Positions 1 to 17,559 are shown, counted from the stretch's first letter. The stretch is DNA of 64,000 nt from Eriocheir sinensis (GCF_024679095.1 NC_066512.1:19312289-19376288), one strand, 5' to 3'. Numbers and translations: made by a program. The notes: a model not told the origin generated them from the letters alone.

Positions 1-541
1 ATTGTATTGTATGACATTATGCAATTTTCTATTAAGTGTATTTCATGTAAACTTATACAGTTATGTAAAATATTAACACCTGCGAGTGATTCTCTCTCTC
101 TCTGTCTCTCTCTCTCTCCCCGTCCCCGTATTCGCACTGTCAACATTAAAGAGCTACTGACTCAGGGTGAACCATTTGAGGCTGTATCTGTCCTTGGCAG
201 CGGCGACAGCAGTGACGTGTGGGGGAAAGGGCGGCGGGGACCACTTCGGGTCGAGCTGCCACGGACAAACCTTGGGGGCGGAGAGGCAGGAAGAGCGAGC
301 GCCAGATCCACCCAGAATAATATATTGTCAGCTGATGGTTGAGCCTTCCCTTCTAGCTCCCTTTCCCCATAGAATCACTTTTAGATTTACTCAGACACCT
401 TCCGCGTATCCAAAGTACTGAGGTCAAGGGTTCAGCACTGTGCACAATATAGTTACACCTCCGCCTGTGGAGCGCTAGCCATGGTGGGCGATAATTACCA
501 TTGGAAGCACTCACGTGTAATGAAACGCTTGGCGCGGACCT
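1..541. other. Unrecognised sequence with a short CT tract
   Basis: Contains an interrupted CT tract at about 90-119. The rest is mixed-composition DNA with no recognisable domain, RNA gene or known repeat. The open frames crossing it start at non-ATG codons or run into the CT tract. Confidence 0.6.
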
Positions 542-544
542 CTG

Positions 545-545
<1 letters not shown>

Positions 546-638
<93 letters not shown>

Positions 639-676
639 ACCTCGCACCTGTACGACCACCACCACCACCACCACCA
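546..676. repeat. Compound microsatellite (GT)n(GA)n followed by (ACC)n
   Basis: A GT run (546-585) passes directly into a GA run (585-633). A short ACC run follows at about 653-676. Both dinucleotide runs are nearly uninterrupted, so the locus is probably length-variable. Confidence 0.95.
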
Positions 677-771
677 TCCAGCAATAATTATTGATAAAAG
701 GTTAACAAAGCTGCTGGAGTTTCCTTCACTTCCTCCTCCTCGACCAGCGTGATGAAGGATGCAATTATAGG

Positions 772-773
<2 letters not shown>

Positions 774-845
<72 letters not shown>

Positions 846-911
846 TCACAGAGCCGTCGTCAGTATTCACATTTATTTAATCACAGGTACACCCAAGTCC
901 AGCAAATCAAA

Positions 912-966
<55 letters not shown>
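774..966. repeat. Two AC microsatellites
   Basis: Uninterrupted AC runs lie at 774-843 and about 912-966, separated by about 68 bp of ordinary sequence. Confidence 0.95.
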
Positions 967-968
<2 letters not shown>

Positions 969-1056
969 CACTGCTTCTGACCCTCGAGGAACAAAGGGAA
1001 GGAACCGAACTCTCGTCCGTAATTGAACATGGATATAATTGGATTCATTCTAAATG

Positions 1057-1288
<232 letters not shown>

Positions 1289-1496
1289 GTGGCAGAAAAA
1301 TAAGCCAGCCAAGCAGCCAGTCAGCCATCCTAACAGCCAGCCAGACACAGACATGCAGGAACGGAATAACACAGCGCGAGGAAGAGAGAAGAAAACATGT
1401 TGACGCCATCCACCGCAGCTGTCGCCCAATACGAGTCTATTTTGGTGTGTAAAGAGAGCTCGTCGCCCTAACACCGCTATCACCCCTGGCCTACAC

Positions 1497-1785
1497 GAGG
1501 ATGGGAATCACGGAAAACAATGGGAAGTGCAAATGAGGGAATGATATGAAAAGAAGACCTACAACACCCACGGAAATCACGGAAAACAATGGGAAACGCG
1601 AAAAAGAAGGAATGATTATAAAATGAAGACCCAAACCACCTACGGAAATCACGGAAAACAATGGGAAACGCGAAAAAGAAGGAATGATTATAAAATGAAG
1701 ACCCAAACCACCAACGGAAATCACGGAAAACAATGGAAAATGTGAAAAAGAGGGAAATACATAAAATGAAGACCAACACCACCAT
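1497..1785. repeat. Tandem repeat, about 72-bp unit, four copies
   Basis: The words GGAAATCACGGAAAACAATG and GAATGATTATAAAATGAAGA recur every 71-72 bp (copies near 1501, 1571, 1643 and 1714). The two middle copies are almost identical and the outer ones diverged. The - strand reading frame stays open across it, which follows from a period divisible by three and is not evidence of a gene. Confidence 0.88.
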
Positions 1786-1789
1786 CACC

Positions 1790-3250
<1,461 letters not shown>

Positions 3251-3339
3251 TGCCTCAACACACACATAATTAACGGCTTGCAGAAATAAAAAAAAGAAAA
3301 AGTGTAGTCGAGCAAATATTTCTCTTTCAATTATTACTT

Positions 3340-3970
3340 CGTTAAAAAAAAAAAAAAGGTAACACAGCGTCCCAATGTTTTCTGTTTGATTTTTTTCTCG
3401 TTTTCGTTTTCATTTTCTTAAACTTTATTACCCTTTCAATTAATCTCCTTGTGAAAAAAGAAAAAGGAAAAAAAAAAGTAAGCCCAGCGTCCCCATTTTT
3501 CTGCTCGATTTTATTTCCTTGCATTTCCTTTTCTACTTACTATGGTACTCGTTCGTTCATTCCTCCTTGTGAGAAAAAGAAAAAAAGAAAAAAGTTAACC
3601 AAGCGTTCCTATTTTTTTCTACTTGATTTTTTTTTGTTTTCCTTTTCTTCAACTTTATTACCCTTCCAAAATCATCCCTTTGTGATAGTTAAGAAAAAAT
3701 TACGTAATGAACATTCCTACATGTTTTCTACTCCATTACTTCCGTACTATTTCCTTTTTTCCCCCACTATATTACCCTTTCAAATATTCCTCCTTGTGAC
3801 GAAGTTAAGAAAAAATATAAGTTAACCCAGCGTCCCTATTTTTCCTGTTTGATTTTTTCCTCGTATTCTTTCCCTTTTCTTCCACTATGTTACCCTTTCA
3901 ATCATTCCTTTCTGTGATAGTTAAAAAAAATTACATAACCAATCTTCACAATTTCCTTTCCTCCTCAGTT
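3340..3970. repeat. Pyrimidine-rich tandem array, about 116-bp period
   Basis: The word CCCAGCGTCCC and variants recur at about 3367, 3483, 3600, 3706, 3826 and 3940. Each is followed by a T-rich block, TTTATTACCCTTTCAA and CTTGTGA plus an A-rich block. About five to six decayed copies. It abuts the preceding array and has almost the same period. Confidence 0.8.
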
Positions 3971-4076
3971 TTTTTCCCGTCGTATTTTTTTTTCCTTCAC
4001 TATATTCTTTTCTTCTTCCTGGTCTTCCTTCTCTTCATTAATTACAAAATTCTGGAAAATTGAAAAACTCCTTCAA

Positions 4077-4119
4077 TTAATTACACTTCTCTATTACCAT
4101 GAGAAATATGGAGCGTCTT

Positions 4120-4188
<69 letters not shown>

Positions 4189-4790
4189 ATAAAGGAACAG
4201 AGACAGGGATAGAATCCGAAAGAGGGCAGTTTAGAAAGCAAAGATCTGTGCCAGACTCTAAGGAAAGCTTTCGATATGTCCAGCGCAACTGAGAAAGTTT
4301 CACCGAACCAGCTAAGAAAGGATGACCAAGAGTCAGTTAAGAGAGCAAGAAGATTGCCAGTAGAACGCCCCTTGTGGAACCCATTCTGGCGATCAGATAG
4401 ATCATAAGTGGAAAGGTGCTTTTGAATCTTCCGGTTAAAAAAAAGATTTAGATAGACATGAAAGTAAGGCTTTAGGGCAGTAGTTTGGGGGATTGGAACG
4501 GTCACCCTTCTTAGGCACAGGCTGTATGAAGGCGTACTTCAAGCAAGAAGGAAAGGTAGATGTTGACAGGCAGAGGCAAAAGTTTGACCAGGCAGGGTGA
4601 CAGCACGGAAGCACAGTTTTTGAGGACAATAGAAGGCACTCCATCAGGCCCATAAGCCCTCTGAGGGTCGAGGCCAGAGAGGGCATAGAAAACATAATTC
4701 TTAAAGGATCTTAATAACAGGCATAAAGGAGTCAGAGGGGGATGAGTAGGAGGAATATGCCCAGAATCATCTTACGTATTTTACGAAGCG
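4077..4790 (-). pseudogene. Jockey-type non-LTR retrotransposon reverse transcriptase, broken fragment
   Basis: This is a remnant of the reverse-transcriptase ORF of a jockey-like LINE. The translated - strand shows, in order: a segment with AYGPDGVPSIVLKNC (about 4620-4660), FIQPVPKKGDRSNPPNY and ALLSCLSK (about 4440-4530), RKIQKHLSTYDLSDRQ and GFHKGRSTG (about 4350-4435), and the palm motif A as VALDISKAF (about 4265-4290) followed by RVWHRSLLSKLPSFGF. The first Asp of motif A is present, but the usual second Asp of KAFD is Leu. The segments lie in different frames, with one shift near 4570-4600 and another near 4435-4505. The YADD-containing C-terminal half is absent. The fragment ends just past a GA microsatellite (4120-4184) that has grown inside the coding region. 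It is inactive. Confidence 0.9.
4120..4184. repeat. (GA)n microsatellite inside the RT pseudogene
   Basis: About 32 GA units. On the - strand it reads as a run of Leu-Ser codons placed between FIST and RRRSIF. In related elements a short FLSxRSI-like segment is expected at this point, so the array probably expanded from a CT-rich stretch of the RT ORF. Confidence 0.9.
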
Positions 4791-5224
4791 TAGCGTGCAC
4801 ATGTAAGCAGCCAGCGTAATTGAAGGAGTCTACAGGACTGAAGACACTGAACCTCACTGTAGGAAGGTTTTGGAGGATGTGAACTGAATTACGTCGCAGA
4901 GGGCAGCAGTAGCAGCAAAAGACCGTCTGTTTCTCGTTTAATACACGTTAGCTACAGGACGCGGTCAAGAACTGGACGTGTCCATCACGCGCACTATTGC
5001 TTGTAGTGACGGAGCGGCCGCCTCCGACTTCCTGTGTGTCATCGGCAAATTTAATTCTTATAAGCAACCTATCACTACTAATGGAGCCCAACCAGTACCA
5101 CTTCCATTTTATAATTACAATTTAATTACAAATTACCTCATCCTGTAATTAATTACAATTACTTACTATAATTCCATTTTCAATTACAATTACAAAAAAA
5201 GTAATTAATCACATTTCAATTAAA
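4791..5224. other. Unrecognised sequence ending in an AATTAC-rich tract
   Basis: 4791-5090 shows nothing recognisable; the first part may be further 5' sequence of the adjacent retroelement. 5095-5245 is made of AATTAC/ATTACAATTA-type short repeats and is strongly AT-rich. Confidence 0.6.
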
Positions 5225-6197
5225 TTACAATTACAATTACTCCAATACACGACGGGGTTCAGCACTTCCAGGCCTTCCAGGACGGCGTGCCACCAGGGCC
5301 TCCCCAACCCCGGGGGCGACGCCTCCTGGGCATTCGGCGCTGGCTCCAATGAGTCCTCGTCTGGCACATCCTCGCAGGTCACGGCACTGTCTGGTGGGTC
5401 CTTTTCGTCACACGCAGGCTCAGGCTGATGAAGGTCGTGGTAGAGTGCCAGAGAGGATGACTCCCCAAGTCAGCCTCTGGCACTGCTACATCCTGGACAC
5501 TGGCTGGTGGGCCCCCTTCGTCAGGCTCGGTCTCAGGCGCAGGCTGGTGAAGGTCGTGGTAGAGTGCCAGAGAGGATGACTCCCCCAAGTCAGCCTCTGG
5601 CACTACTGCACTGGCTGAACGGTCCCCGCAGTGCTCTCCTGGCTCTGTAAGGTCCTGGGCACTGGGCGGTGGAACCCCCACGTGAGGCTCCGTGGTGTGG
5701 TCATGGTACAGTGCCAGAGAAGAGTACTCCCCCAAGTCCGCTTCTGGCACTGCCTCACGGGCCTCGGCACTGGATGGTGGGTCCTTGCAGTTCGCTCCTG
5801 GTACTTCACAGTTTTGGGCCCTGGCGGGTGGAACCCCTTGGTACGGCTCTGGCTTAATCTTGTGAAGGGCGCGGTAGAGTGCCAGGGTTGATGGGTCCCC
5901 AGTGTCGACTCCTGGCACTGCCACGTCCTGGGCACTGGCCGTGGGGTGCCTGCAGTGTACTGCTGGCACTGTGTGCTCCTGGTGACTGATTATTAGCGTC
6001 CTCAGGACTGGCTGAGGCACTCCCGAAAAGGCCGAGGCACTGTCCTCGTCCGCCTTATCCACCTGGGCAGGGGAGTGCCGCCCCTGGTCCTGGCCGAGCT
6101 CCTGCTGTCCAGGGCTGGCCGGCGTGCCGCAGCCACCCTCGCGGGGGCCGAGGCACGTGGCGTCTTGTCCTGCAGTTTCCCCCTTTCTTCCCCTTCT
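5225..6197 (-). pseudogene. Frame-conserved GC-rich repeat ORF, unknown protein, one frameshift
   Basis: Reading the - strand, the frame is open from an in-frame TAG at 6198-6200 down to a stop at 5379-5381. It encodes an acidic, Pro/Ala-rich sequence built from imperfect copies of VPPxSAQDxxxPGxxCGD followed by VPEADLGESSSLALYHD. The SLALYH motif falls at plus positions 5875, 5707, 5560 and 5441, giving spacings of 168, 147 and 119 bp. The first two are multiples of three. The third is one base short because a run of five C at about 5581 is four C at about 5462. Without that loss the frame would stay open to about 5230 (through EDSLEPAPNAQEASPPGL) and end at the AATTAC-rich tract. GC content is well above both flanks. 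There is no ATG in the open frame and no convincing splice acceptor at its start, so it may be an internal exon, part of an unknown mobile element, or a decayed minisatellite with coding ancestry. The family was not recognised. Confidence 0.45.
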
Positions 6198-6540
6198 CTA
6201 CCACCCTGCGACATCCGCTCCCCTTTATCCCTCTCAGTACAGCATTTCCCTACTTTTTCCCCTCCCACCACCCCTCCCTCGTCACCCCTGTCCGGGCGGG
6301 GTAGGAAACCGTGGAATTTTGACACTCCACCGTCTAGCGCCATTTTACTTACATGTCGATAAGAAGGAGGAGGAGGACTAATAGGTTGTCCTTGTCTTTA
6401 TTACCAGTGTGTCATTCATCCATTGCATTGGTGTGTGTGTGTGTGTGTGTGTGTGGCCTTGAACCGTGTACGTGTATCTTGGTAAAGTATGAAAAGTACG
6501 AGCGAGTTACCGGGACTATACCAAGGCCATCTAGACTATA
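6198..6540. other. Mixed sequence with (GT)12
   Basis: Pyrimidine-rich to about 6290. Below that nothing is recognisable except a short GT run at 6431-6454. Confidence 0.6.
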
Positions 6541-6765
6541 CGGGAAGGAGGGGGAGGAGGCGGAGGAGGAGGAGGAGGAAAGGTGGAGGGCGGGGGGAGG
6601 AGAGTGGGTAGTGAGATGAAGTGGAGCAGGTAAGAGGAGGGACAAGGAGGGAAAATGGATGAGCGGGAGATTGAGGAGGGAGAGGTTGAGGGAGAGGGAG
6701 CGAGGTAGGAAGGAGAGAGGGAGGAGAGGGAGAGAGGAATGGAGGGGCCCACCTCTCCATGTCTC
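6541..6765. repeat. Purine-rich (GGA-type) low-complexity block
   Basis: Nearly pure purine on the + strand, built of GGA, GGAGG and GAGAGGGAG words. The proline/serine-rich - strand readings are translations of this composition. Confidence 0.85.
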
Positions 6766-7182
6766 ATTACACACTTGGCGAAAATTGCACACACTCAACC
6801 TGTAATGATTTCCTTCGCTGCGTAGTCTGAGTTCGATTTTAGCTTCATCGCACTTTTTTATCTTTCTTTGCGTTCGTTTAGTCGGGGGTGCGCGTGCAGT
6901 CTTGTGGGAATTTCCATGATGGGTGAGAAACAACAGAGGACTAAAGTTTTATATACATTCAAAGGGTTCTGTTTGCTAATCACACTCAGCCATTATCATC
7001 TCATAGGAGTGTCTCTACGAACACACCGGTTAGCCCTCCAATGCGACGCCACCATTTTTTCTAACCGTTCCGTTTTCTCTCTTCAGCGACTAAACGCGAA
7101 CACTTACATAAAGCAGCGCTACATGTGGTCCAATTATGAGGTCAACGGCATGAACGATGATCAAATGACAGTGAAGACCAAG
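6766..7182. other. Unrecognised single-copy sequence upstream of a TATA box
   Basis: Mixed composition with no simple repeats. Its only contextual interest is that it lies directly upstream of the TATA element at 7183. Confidence 0.5.
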
Positions 7183-7193
7183 TATATATAAAG
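7183..7193 (+). promoter_or_regulatory. TATA box of a putative pol II promoter
   Basis: TATATATAAAG lies 97-107 bp upstream of an ATG in a strong start context. A start site 25-35 bp downstream would give a 5' leader of about 70 bp, usual for short arthropod secreted or cuticle protein genes. Initiation itself is inferred. Confidence 0.5.
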
Positions 7194-7289
7194 CTCCTGG
7201 CGCCCCTGAGGTATGCAGCGCCCATCGCGAGGGTAGTGATTCTCTGATTCCGTGACTAGCAGAAGGTGATATTAACGCAAACTGTCACC

Positions 7290-7304
7290 ATGAAGTTCCT
7301 AATA
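7290..7304 (+). CDS. Candidate first coding exon (MKFLI), partial gene
   Basis: CACCATGA gives an excellent start context, and MKFLI is the classic opening of arthropod cuticle-protein signal peptides. Many of these genes split the signal peptide with an intron after a few codons. A donor-like GTGAGG begins at 7305, leaving phase 0. No cuticle-protein body (for example a chitin-binding R&R domain) was found downstream. The first acceptor-like site, TTGCTTCTCTTCAG ending at 7354, would join to a 53-codon frame ending at 7516 that has six cysteines but no clear signal peptide. Unspliced reading gives a 38-residue hydrophobic peptide ending in the next 120 bp. It could therefore be a true first exon whose partner lies further off, a decayed gene copy, or chance. 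Confidence 0.35.
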
Positions 7305-7635
7305 GTGAGGTGCCATGGATGCTTGTTGATGCCGTTTTTATTGCTTCTCTTCAGCAAAATATTTTCAGTGTTGTCAAGCAGTGCGCGCCTCCTTGTAGCA
7401 CACTAAGCGAGGGCGAAGCAAAACCCCCTGGACGTCCTTCCACTTGCGGCGAGACACACTGCCAAAGTTTTAAGTCACTTCTCGCTTCGTGTCCGTGGTC
7501 ATGTTTAGGGTCTTAAGGGCAATATAACCTCAGGGCCGTGGATGGCAGGGGTCAGGGCGAGGAGGCGGCCAAGGGACAGCTAGGAGTGATAACGACGGCC
7601 GGGAAGTGTGGAAGATAGTGGTGGCCAGTGTGCCC

Positions 7636-7689
<54 letters not shown>

Positions 7690-8112
7690 CCCCCATGGAT
7701 CAATAGCGCCGCGTCCTATCCTTCCCCATTCTCTTTTCGGCGCTGAAGCCCAAACTCACCCATCCGCCGTCCCCCGGTAAGGGCCACGCGGCTGCCCCTT
7801 CACCGCCGCTCCACTCGCCCCTCCACCGCCAGACCATTCCCCTCGACGTCCCAAAGCACCACACCCGCAGCCTGGGTTTCCCCTTGCCCTGCACTCTGCA
7901 AAGGATATTCGCCTCTGCCACCCTCCTCCCAGAGCAGGCATGGCACACCGCATGAAAGCCCTGCCGCCACAAGGCCCGAGGCGGGATATTAGTTTTAGTG
8001 CAATGTGACGCTGATAATGATTGCATGGCGGAACTTGGACGGTAAGGGTGTGCGCAACAGACAGCGAAGCGCCCACCTTTGACACCACACCCTAGCTGGT
8101 AACGAGGGAGAA

Positions 8113-8114
<2 letters not shown>
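7305..8114. other. Unrecognised sequence with (GT)26
   Basis: GT run at 7637-7688. 7700-8090 is GC-rich with no recognised coding sequence; open frames on the - strand start at non-ATG codons and show no domain. Confidence 0.55.

Positions 8115-8179
<65 letters not shown>
8115..8179. repeat. (CT)n(CA)n compound microsatellite
   Basis: CT 8115-8142 passes into CA 8142-8179. This is the reverse-complement form of the (GT)(GA) compounds at 546 and 1057. Confidence 0.93.
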
Positions 8180-10420
<2,241 letters not shown>

Positions 10421-10561
10421 GAGAGTTGAATGCGGGGCCGGACGAGAGCACTTGTCTTAACCAGGTGGAAAGGAGGGGTCAGGGGGGGGGGGGGAGGAGG
10501 GGAAGGGAGGTCACCCCCAACTGTACCCGCTAAATGTTAAGGTACAGGCCTCACACAGCTG

Positions 10562-10606
<45 letters not shown>

Positions 10607-10669
10607 TATTATCGCCACGCTTCTATGTAAGGTCTGCTTTAATAGCTAATTAATGTTGTAATAGGACTC

Positions 10670-10736
<67 letters not shown>

Positions 10737-11100
10737 TCTCACTTTTCCGGCCGTTGTTCACCGCCACGTCGCTCAATAATCCCAAATTAGCGCAAATGTT
10801 CGCGGCCGCAGTGCCCCTCTCTTTCCCCTCCACCCTCCCCCCTCCCCTGCCCTTCCGATTACGGCGGGCTTCACGTTTAAACCTTTTTTAACGCACCGAT
10901 CATAAATTACTAAATGCTTGCAAATCTAGTTTTATTTAGGTGCTATTTGTCTCTACACGGTAATGTTTAATTTTAATTTTATTTGTATTTGAATGTTACG
11001 CATGACAAGTAACAAGCTTTTCAGTTATTTTTATTTGTTCAATTTCCCGCACTGGTAACTCAATGTTTTACGTGTGATCTGTTCCCTTACAAACATAATA
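10421..11100. repeat. Microsatellites in unrecognised sequence
   Basis: Compound (CT)n(CA)n at about 10564-10604 and (AC)n at 10673-10734. A G-rich run is at about 10480-10510 and AT-rich DNA follows from 10900. Nothing coding was recognised. Confidence 0.7.
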
Positions 11101-12000
11101 TATATAATCAACGGGACGGGGACTCATGTAACTTTTTTTCCCCCGACAAAGTGTGTACTCCACGTGCAGTTTTTTTTCGTTGGCCGAGGTACTGGTGTTG
11201 GCACGCGTTTTTCGGCCTTGCAGAACACAGGTCAGCTGCTTCCCGCACGCTGACCTGACTTGAAGGTAGCGTGCAGTACTCGAGGCGATTGGCGGAATGA
11301 AGGTGAACAGATAGAGGTGGAAAGTCTTTGAGAAACTTTAAAAGACTGAACCACGAGAATGTGCAGCTTTCCTCGCGTTCAAGTGGAGGAAAAGTACTGA
11401 GCCTCGACAGGCCGGACGACACGCCAGTCGCCGCCAATCAAGCACGGCTCACCGTTACACAATTGCTCTTGCTGCTGCTGCTGCTGCTCAACATCCTCTC
11501 GGGGAAGCCAATGGACGCTGTTTCACTGTCCACCTGGCGGCCTCTGCTCCCCTCCCTCCCTACACATCCTGCCAACATATATGTATATGTAACAGTTTCT
11601 TTGATCTAGATGTAGCTACAGCATATCGAAGCAGACAGTGATGTCCAGGGAAGGCGACGGACACATTAAACCTTTTTGCTATGAATATCCATTTACTGGT
11701 ATCGTGCTCCTTTTTTTTTTTTCATCAGCATTGTTGATCGAATGTCTGTGACGGTGCCTTGTTGCCGAGTCTGTGCCGAGCGGCAGAAGGGCAACTGCTT
11801 CGTACTGTAATGTCGTGACCTCTTCGGAAAGGACAGCGCGAGACATGGCAAACCTTAATATTGATTGTATCACTTTGGACGGCCGATTGGAAGCGTCGGA
11901 GGGACGGAGATGAGGGTTTTCAGAAATGAGAACAATATGCAACGGCGGCCATGTCATAGGTCATGGTCGTTGTTCCGCCGGTGTTGCATACCAGCCGCGG
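11101..12000. other. Unrecognised sequence with a CTG run
   Basis: Mixed composition. A CTG-rich run at about 11467-11490 translates to a poly-Leu stretch on the + strand, but there is no upstream in-frame ATG, so it is not called as a signal peptide. Confidence 0.5.
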
Positions 12001-12330
12001 CCTCGAATGGCTTGGAGCGATGGGCCTCTTGAGGGGTGAGGACGCTGCCTCTCCCAACCCTCCCCCTCTGCCCGGCCAGGTGCGGGGCAGGGCGGGGCGG
12101 CAGCCATGCCCTGATGACCTTCCCAGCAGCATGTGGTCAAAAAGGGTCCCAGCAGGGGAGTATTAGGAGGCCCTAAGTGGGACGGGCTGTCCGGGAAGAG
12201 GCAAAATGAGACAGGAGGGCGGGGAGGGGCGGGACCGGGCGGGGCGGGGCAGGGCGTGGAGACCCCCAAGTTGGGTGTGGACGGTGAGGTTGGCGCAGTC
12301 CACCTGCACGCGGCACCAGACACACACAGT
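12001..12330. promoter_or_regulatory. GC-rich patch with multiple GC boxes
   Basis: High GC and CpG-rich on both strands. Several GGGCGG/GGGGCGG words occur between about 12088 and 12255. It could be an unmethylated regulatory island or simply a GC-rich minisatellite. No promoter-proximal gene was identified next to it. Confidence 0.3.
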
Positions 12331-12711
12331 GAGAGGCTCCGCTCGCCGCAGCTCAAGAACGAAGGCTCACGCAAGGCTCGCCGCCACGACAACACCGGAA
12401 CCGAGTGAGCCAGCCGAGGGTCAGCCTGTAGCCAGCCTGTCCAGCCGCCTGTGTCACCCCACAACCAAACAAATCTTGGCTCTAGACGTCAGGTGGGTCA
12501 CGCCCCGGCCACACATCGTCCATCATGACCCAAACACCTCAGGGACGCACAAACGGCACACACATACACCTTACATCATACGCGTCGATCGGAAGATTTC
12601 ACCCACGAATCAATTCCACGACGAGGCTCCACGCGGCCCTCTATAACGATCGCTCTTCACCTGCCGTCGGGGAGGACCAGGACGAAGGCCTCGCCCAGTA
12701 ACGCCCGTCGC

Positions 12712-12712
<1 letters not shown>
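12331..12712. other. Unrecognised GC-moderate sequence
   Basis: Mixed composition without simple repeats. A long + strand open frame crosses it but has no recognisable domain and begins in the GC-rich patch. Confidence 0.45.

Positions 12713-12800
<88 letters not shown>
12713..12800. repeat. (AC)n microsatellite
   Basis: About 44 AC units with one AAAC interruption near the end. Confidence 0.95.
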
Positions 12801-12801
<1 letters not shown>

Positions 12802-12899
12802 TCCCTGCACCTCATCACACTTGTATAGAGCACATATTTATAAACCATTTCCACACCACACCCTATATCACCCTTTTCATGTTTTCACGCCACACCACT

Positions 12900-13762
12900 G
12901 ACCAAACATAAAAAAAAAAGCTTAAATGTGCAGGAAGGGAAGGGCCAAAAAAGGTGGAAAGAAAATAGAGAGCGGTGGTTACGAAAAAGGAGACGAGGTA
13001 AAAAAGAAAAGAAAAAAAGGAACTGGTGGAGGGGAGGATGAAGTTAACAGGCTGACGGGACGGTGCCATGAAAATTTAATTAAGAGAAAAGAAACAGTGT
13101 TCCCTTGAGGCCATGCTGGTATATCTCACCCAATACTGACGCGAAAAAGCCGGAGGAAAGGAAAAAATAAAGTGAGCGAAGGAAGAAGGAAAAAGAGAGA
13201 AAGAAAAATATGAGAGGGGGTTGATATGCATACGGGCACACGAAGGGAAAGAGGAAGAAGAGAAGCGGAAAACGGTGGAGAAAGAAAGTGAAAAAGAGAG
13301 AGAGGGAGAAAGAGAAAGAGAGAAAGAGAAGATGGGAGGGAGGCGGAAGGTGAAGGGTGGGGGGTGGGTGGGGGGGCAATAACAGGAGACCGGAGTTGTG
13401 CATTGCGTCAAGAAGTCCGGACAATACATCTTAACGCGCCCTCTCCGTGCCTTACCTTACCTCACCTGACCTTACCTGACCTTACCTAGCACGCTATTGC
13501 TGAGAAAAAACAAAACAAATAAAACCTAACCATAATAACGTATCTGTTATCCTATGAGTCTCAAACACCAGTTAAAGAAAAATAAGACACACGAATACTA
13601 AATAAACATCGAAAAATATCTATAAAATATGAGGAACTATGAACCTGAAATACCGGTAAACTTAGCGTCTGTATTATGTGTCTGTTTGTGCTACAGGGCT
13701 GCGGCGAGAGGAACGGAACGGGACGGGAGGGAAGGGGAGGGGAGGAAGGGAGACAGTGAGCA

Positions 13763-13794
<32 letters not shown>

Positions 13795-14140
13795 ATGATG
13801 AGAATTGGTGGAGAGAAACTGATGATTATTGGTGAGCTGTACGTACGAAGGAAGGAAGGAGAGGAAAGAGGGAGGGAGAGAGGGAGGGAGGGAGAGAGGG
13901 AGGAGTATGTGAGAAGGATGAGTATTGGTGAGGAGAAAGTGAGGAGAAAACAGAATGAGTATTGGTGAAGTGCTGATTAGAGAGAGAGAAAAAAAAAGAG
14001 AAAAAAGGGAAGGAGAGGGAGCGAAGGATAGATGGGAGGGAGAAGCAAGTGAGAAGGATGAATATTGGTGAGTCAAAAGGAGGGAGGAGAATGAGTATTG
14101 AAGTGCAGATTAGAGAAAGAGCGAAAGAGAAAGAGAGGGA
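12900..14140. repeat. Purine-rich low-complexity domain with decayed repeats
   Basis: The + strand is strongly purine-biased from about 12910 to 13400 and 13700 to 14140. Between them is a CCTTACCTTACC tract (13447-13490). In 13790-14110 the word GARTATTGGTGA recurs with GGAGGGAGAGAGG blocks, suggesting a decayed minisatellite. A (GA)n run is at about 13764-13790. Confidence 0.75.
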
Positions 14141-14285
14141 GTAGGGGAAGCGAGGGAAGAGTGGCAAGGTTATGCATACATGGAAGTCTATCTGCGTTCT
14201 GCGAGGATCAGCCGCGTTGTATGGGACGGGGACGAGTGTAGGCGGGGAAGTACACGAGGGAGCACCGTGACTGACTTTATTTTTT

Positions 14286-14350
14286 ACTATATTGGAGGCA
14301 GCTCAAGGGAAAACAAAAGACAAAAAAGCTCACTGCAGTACTGATCCCCC
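14286..14350 (+). repeat. Fragment of dispersed foldback-like repeat (left-arm type)
   Basis: GGAGGCAGCTCAAGGGAAAA matches the left arm of the element at 63737-63903 (GGAGGCAGCTCAAGGGTAAA). The match fades after about 30 bp. Confidence 0.5.
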
Positions 14351-14439
14351 AAAGCAAAAAGTGGAAGATCGAAAGATAGAATTCATAAACGGTTGGTGAC
14401 TAATTGTGATTTACTTCTTTTCTTACTTTAATGACTGAC

Positions 14440-14454
14440 TGCCTGGGCTTACTA

Positions 14455-14485
<31 letters not shown>

Positions 14486-14600
14486 GACTGATGTACACAT
14501 TAAACTTTGAATGAATGAATGATTGAATGAATGAATGGATGGATGGAGGTGTGAGCGAGTGAGTGAGTGAGTGGGAGTGCATGAATAATTGAAGGAACAA
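14440..14600. repeat. Tetranucleotide repeats GACT, GAAT and GAGT
   Basis: A GACT run (about 14450-14490) is followed by GAAT/GATG (14506-14546) and GAGT (14553-14576) units, a stepwise mutated tetranucleotide cluster. Confidence 0.88.
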
Positions 14601-17455
<2,855 letters not shown>

Positions 17456-17559
17456 GGGGTTCAGACGGTCTTTCGACGCTTAACATTCGCCTCTTGTCCA
17501 GCTTCCTCGCCTTGGATGGTGTTAGAGGACTTTAAAACGGCTATTCCCTTGTTCCTGTT

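Noticed and set aside
7756..8179. - strand frames in a GC-rich stretch
   Set aside because: Non-ATG starts, merge with a CT/CA microsatellite, no domain or splice structure.
12206..12646. 146-codon frame on the + strand
   Set aside because: Arises from GC-rich, stop-poor sequence; no domain seen and no support on either side.
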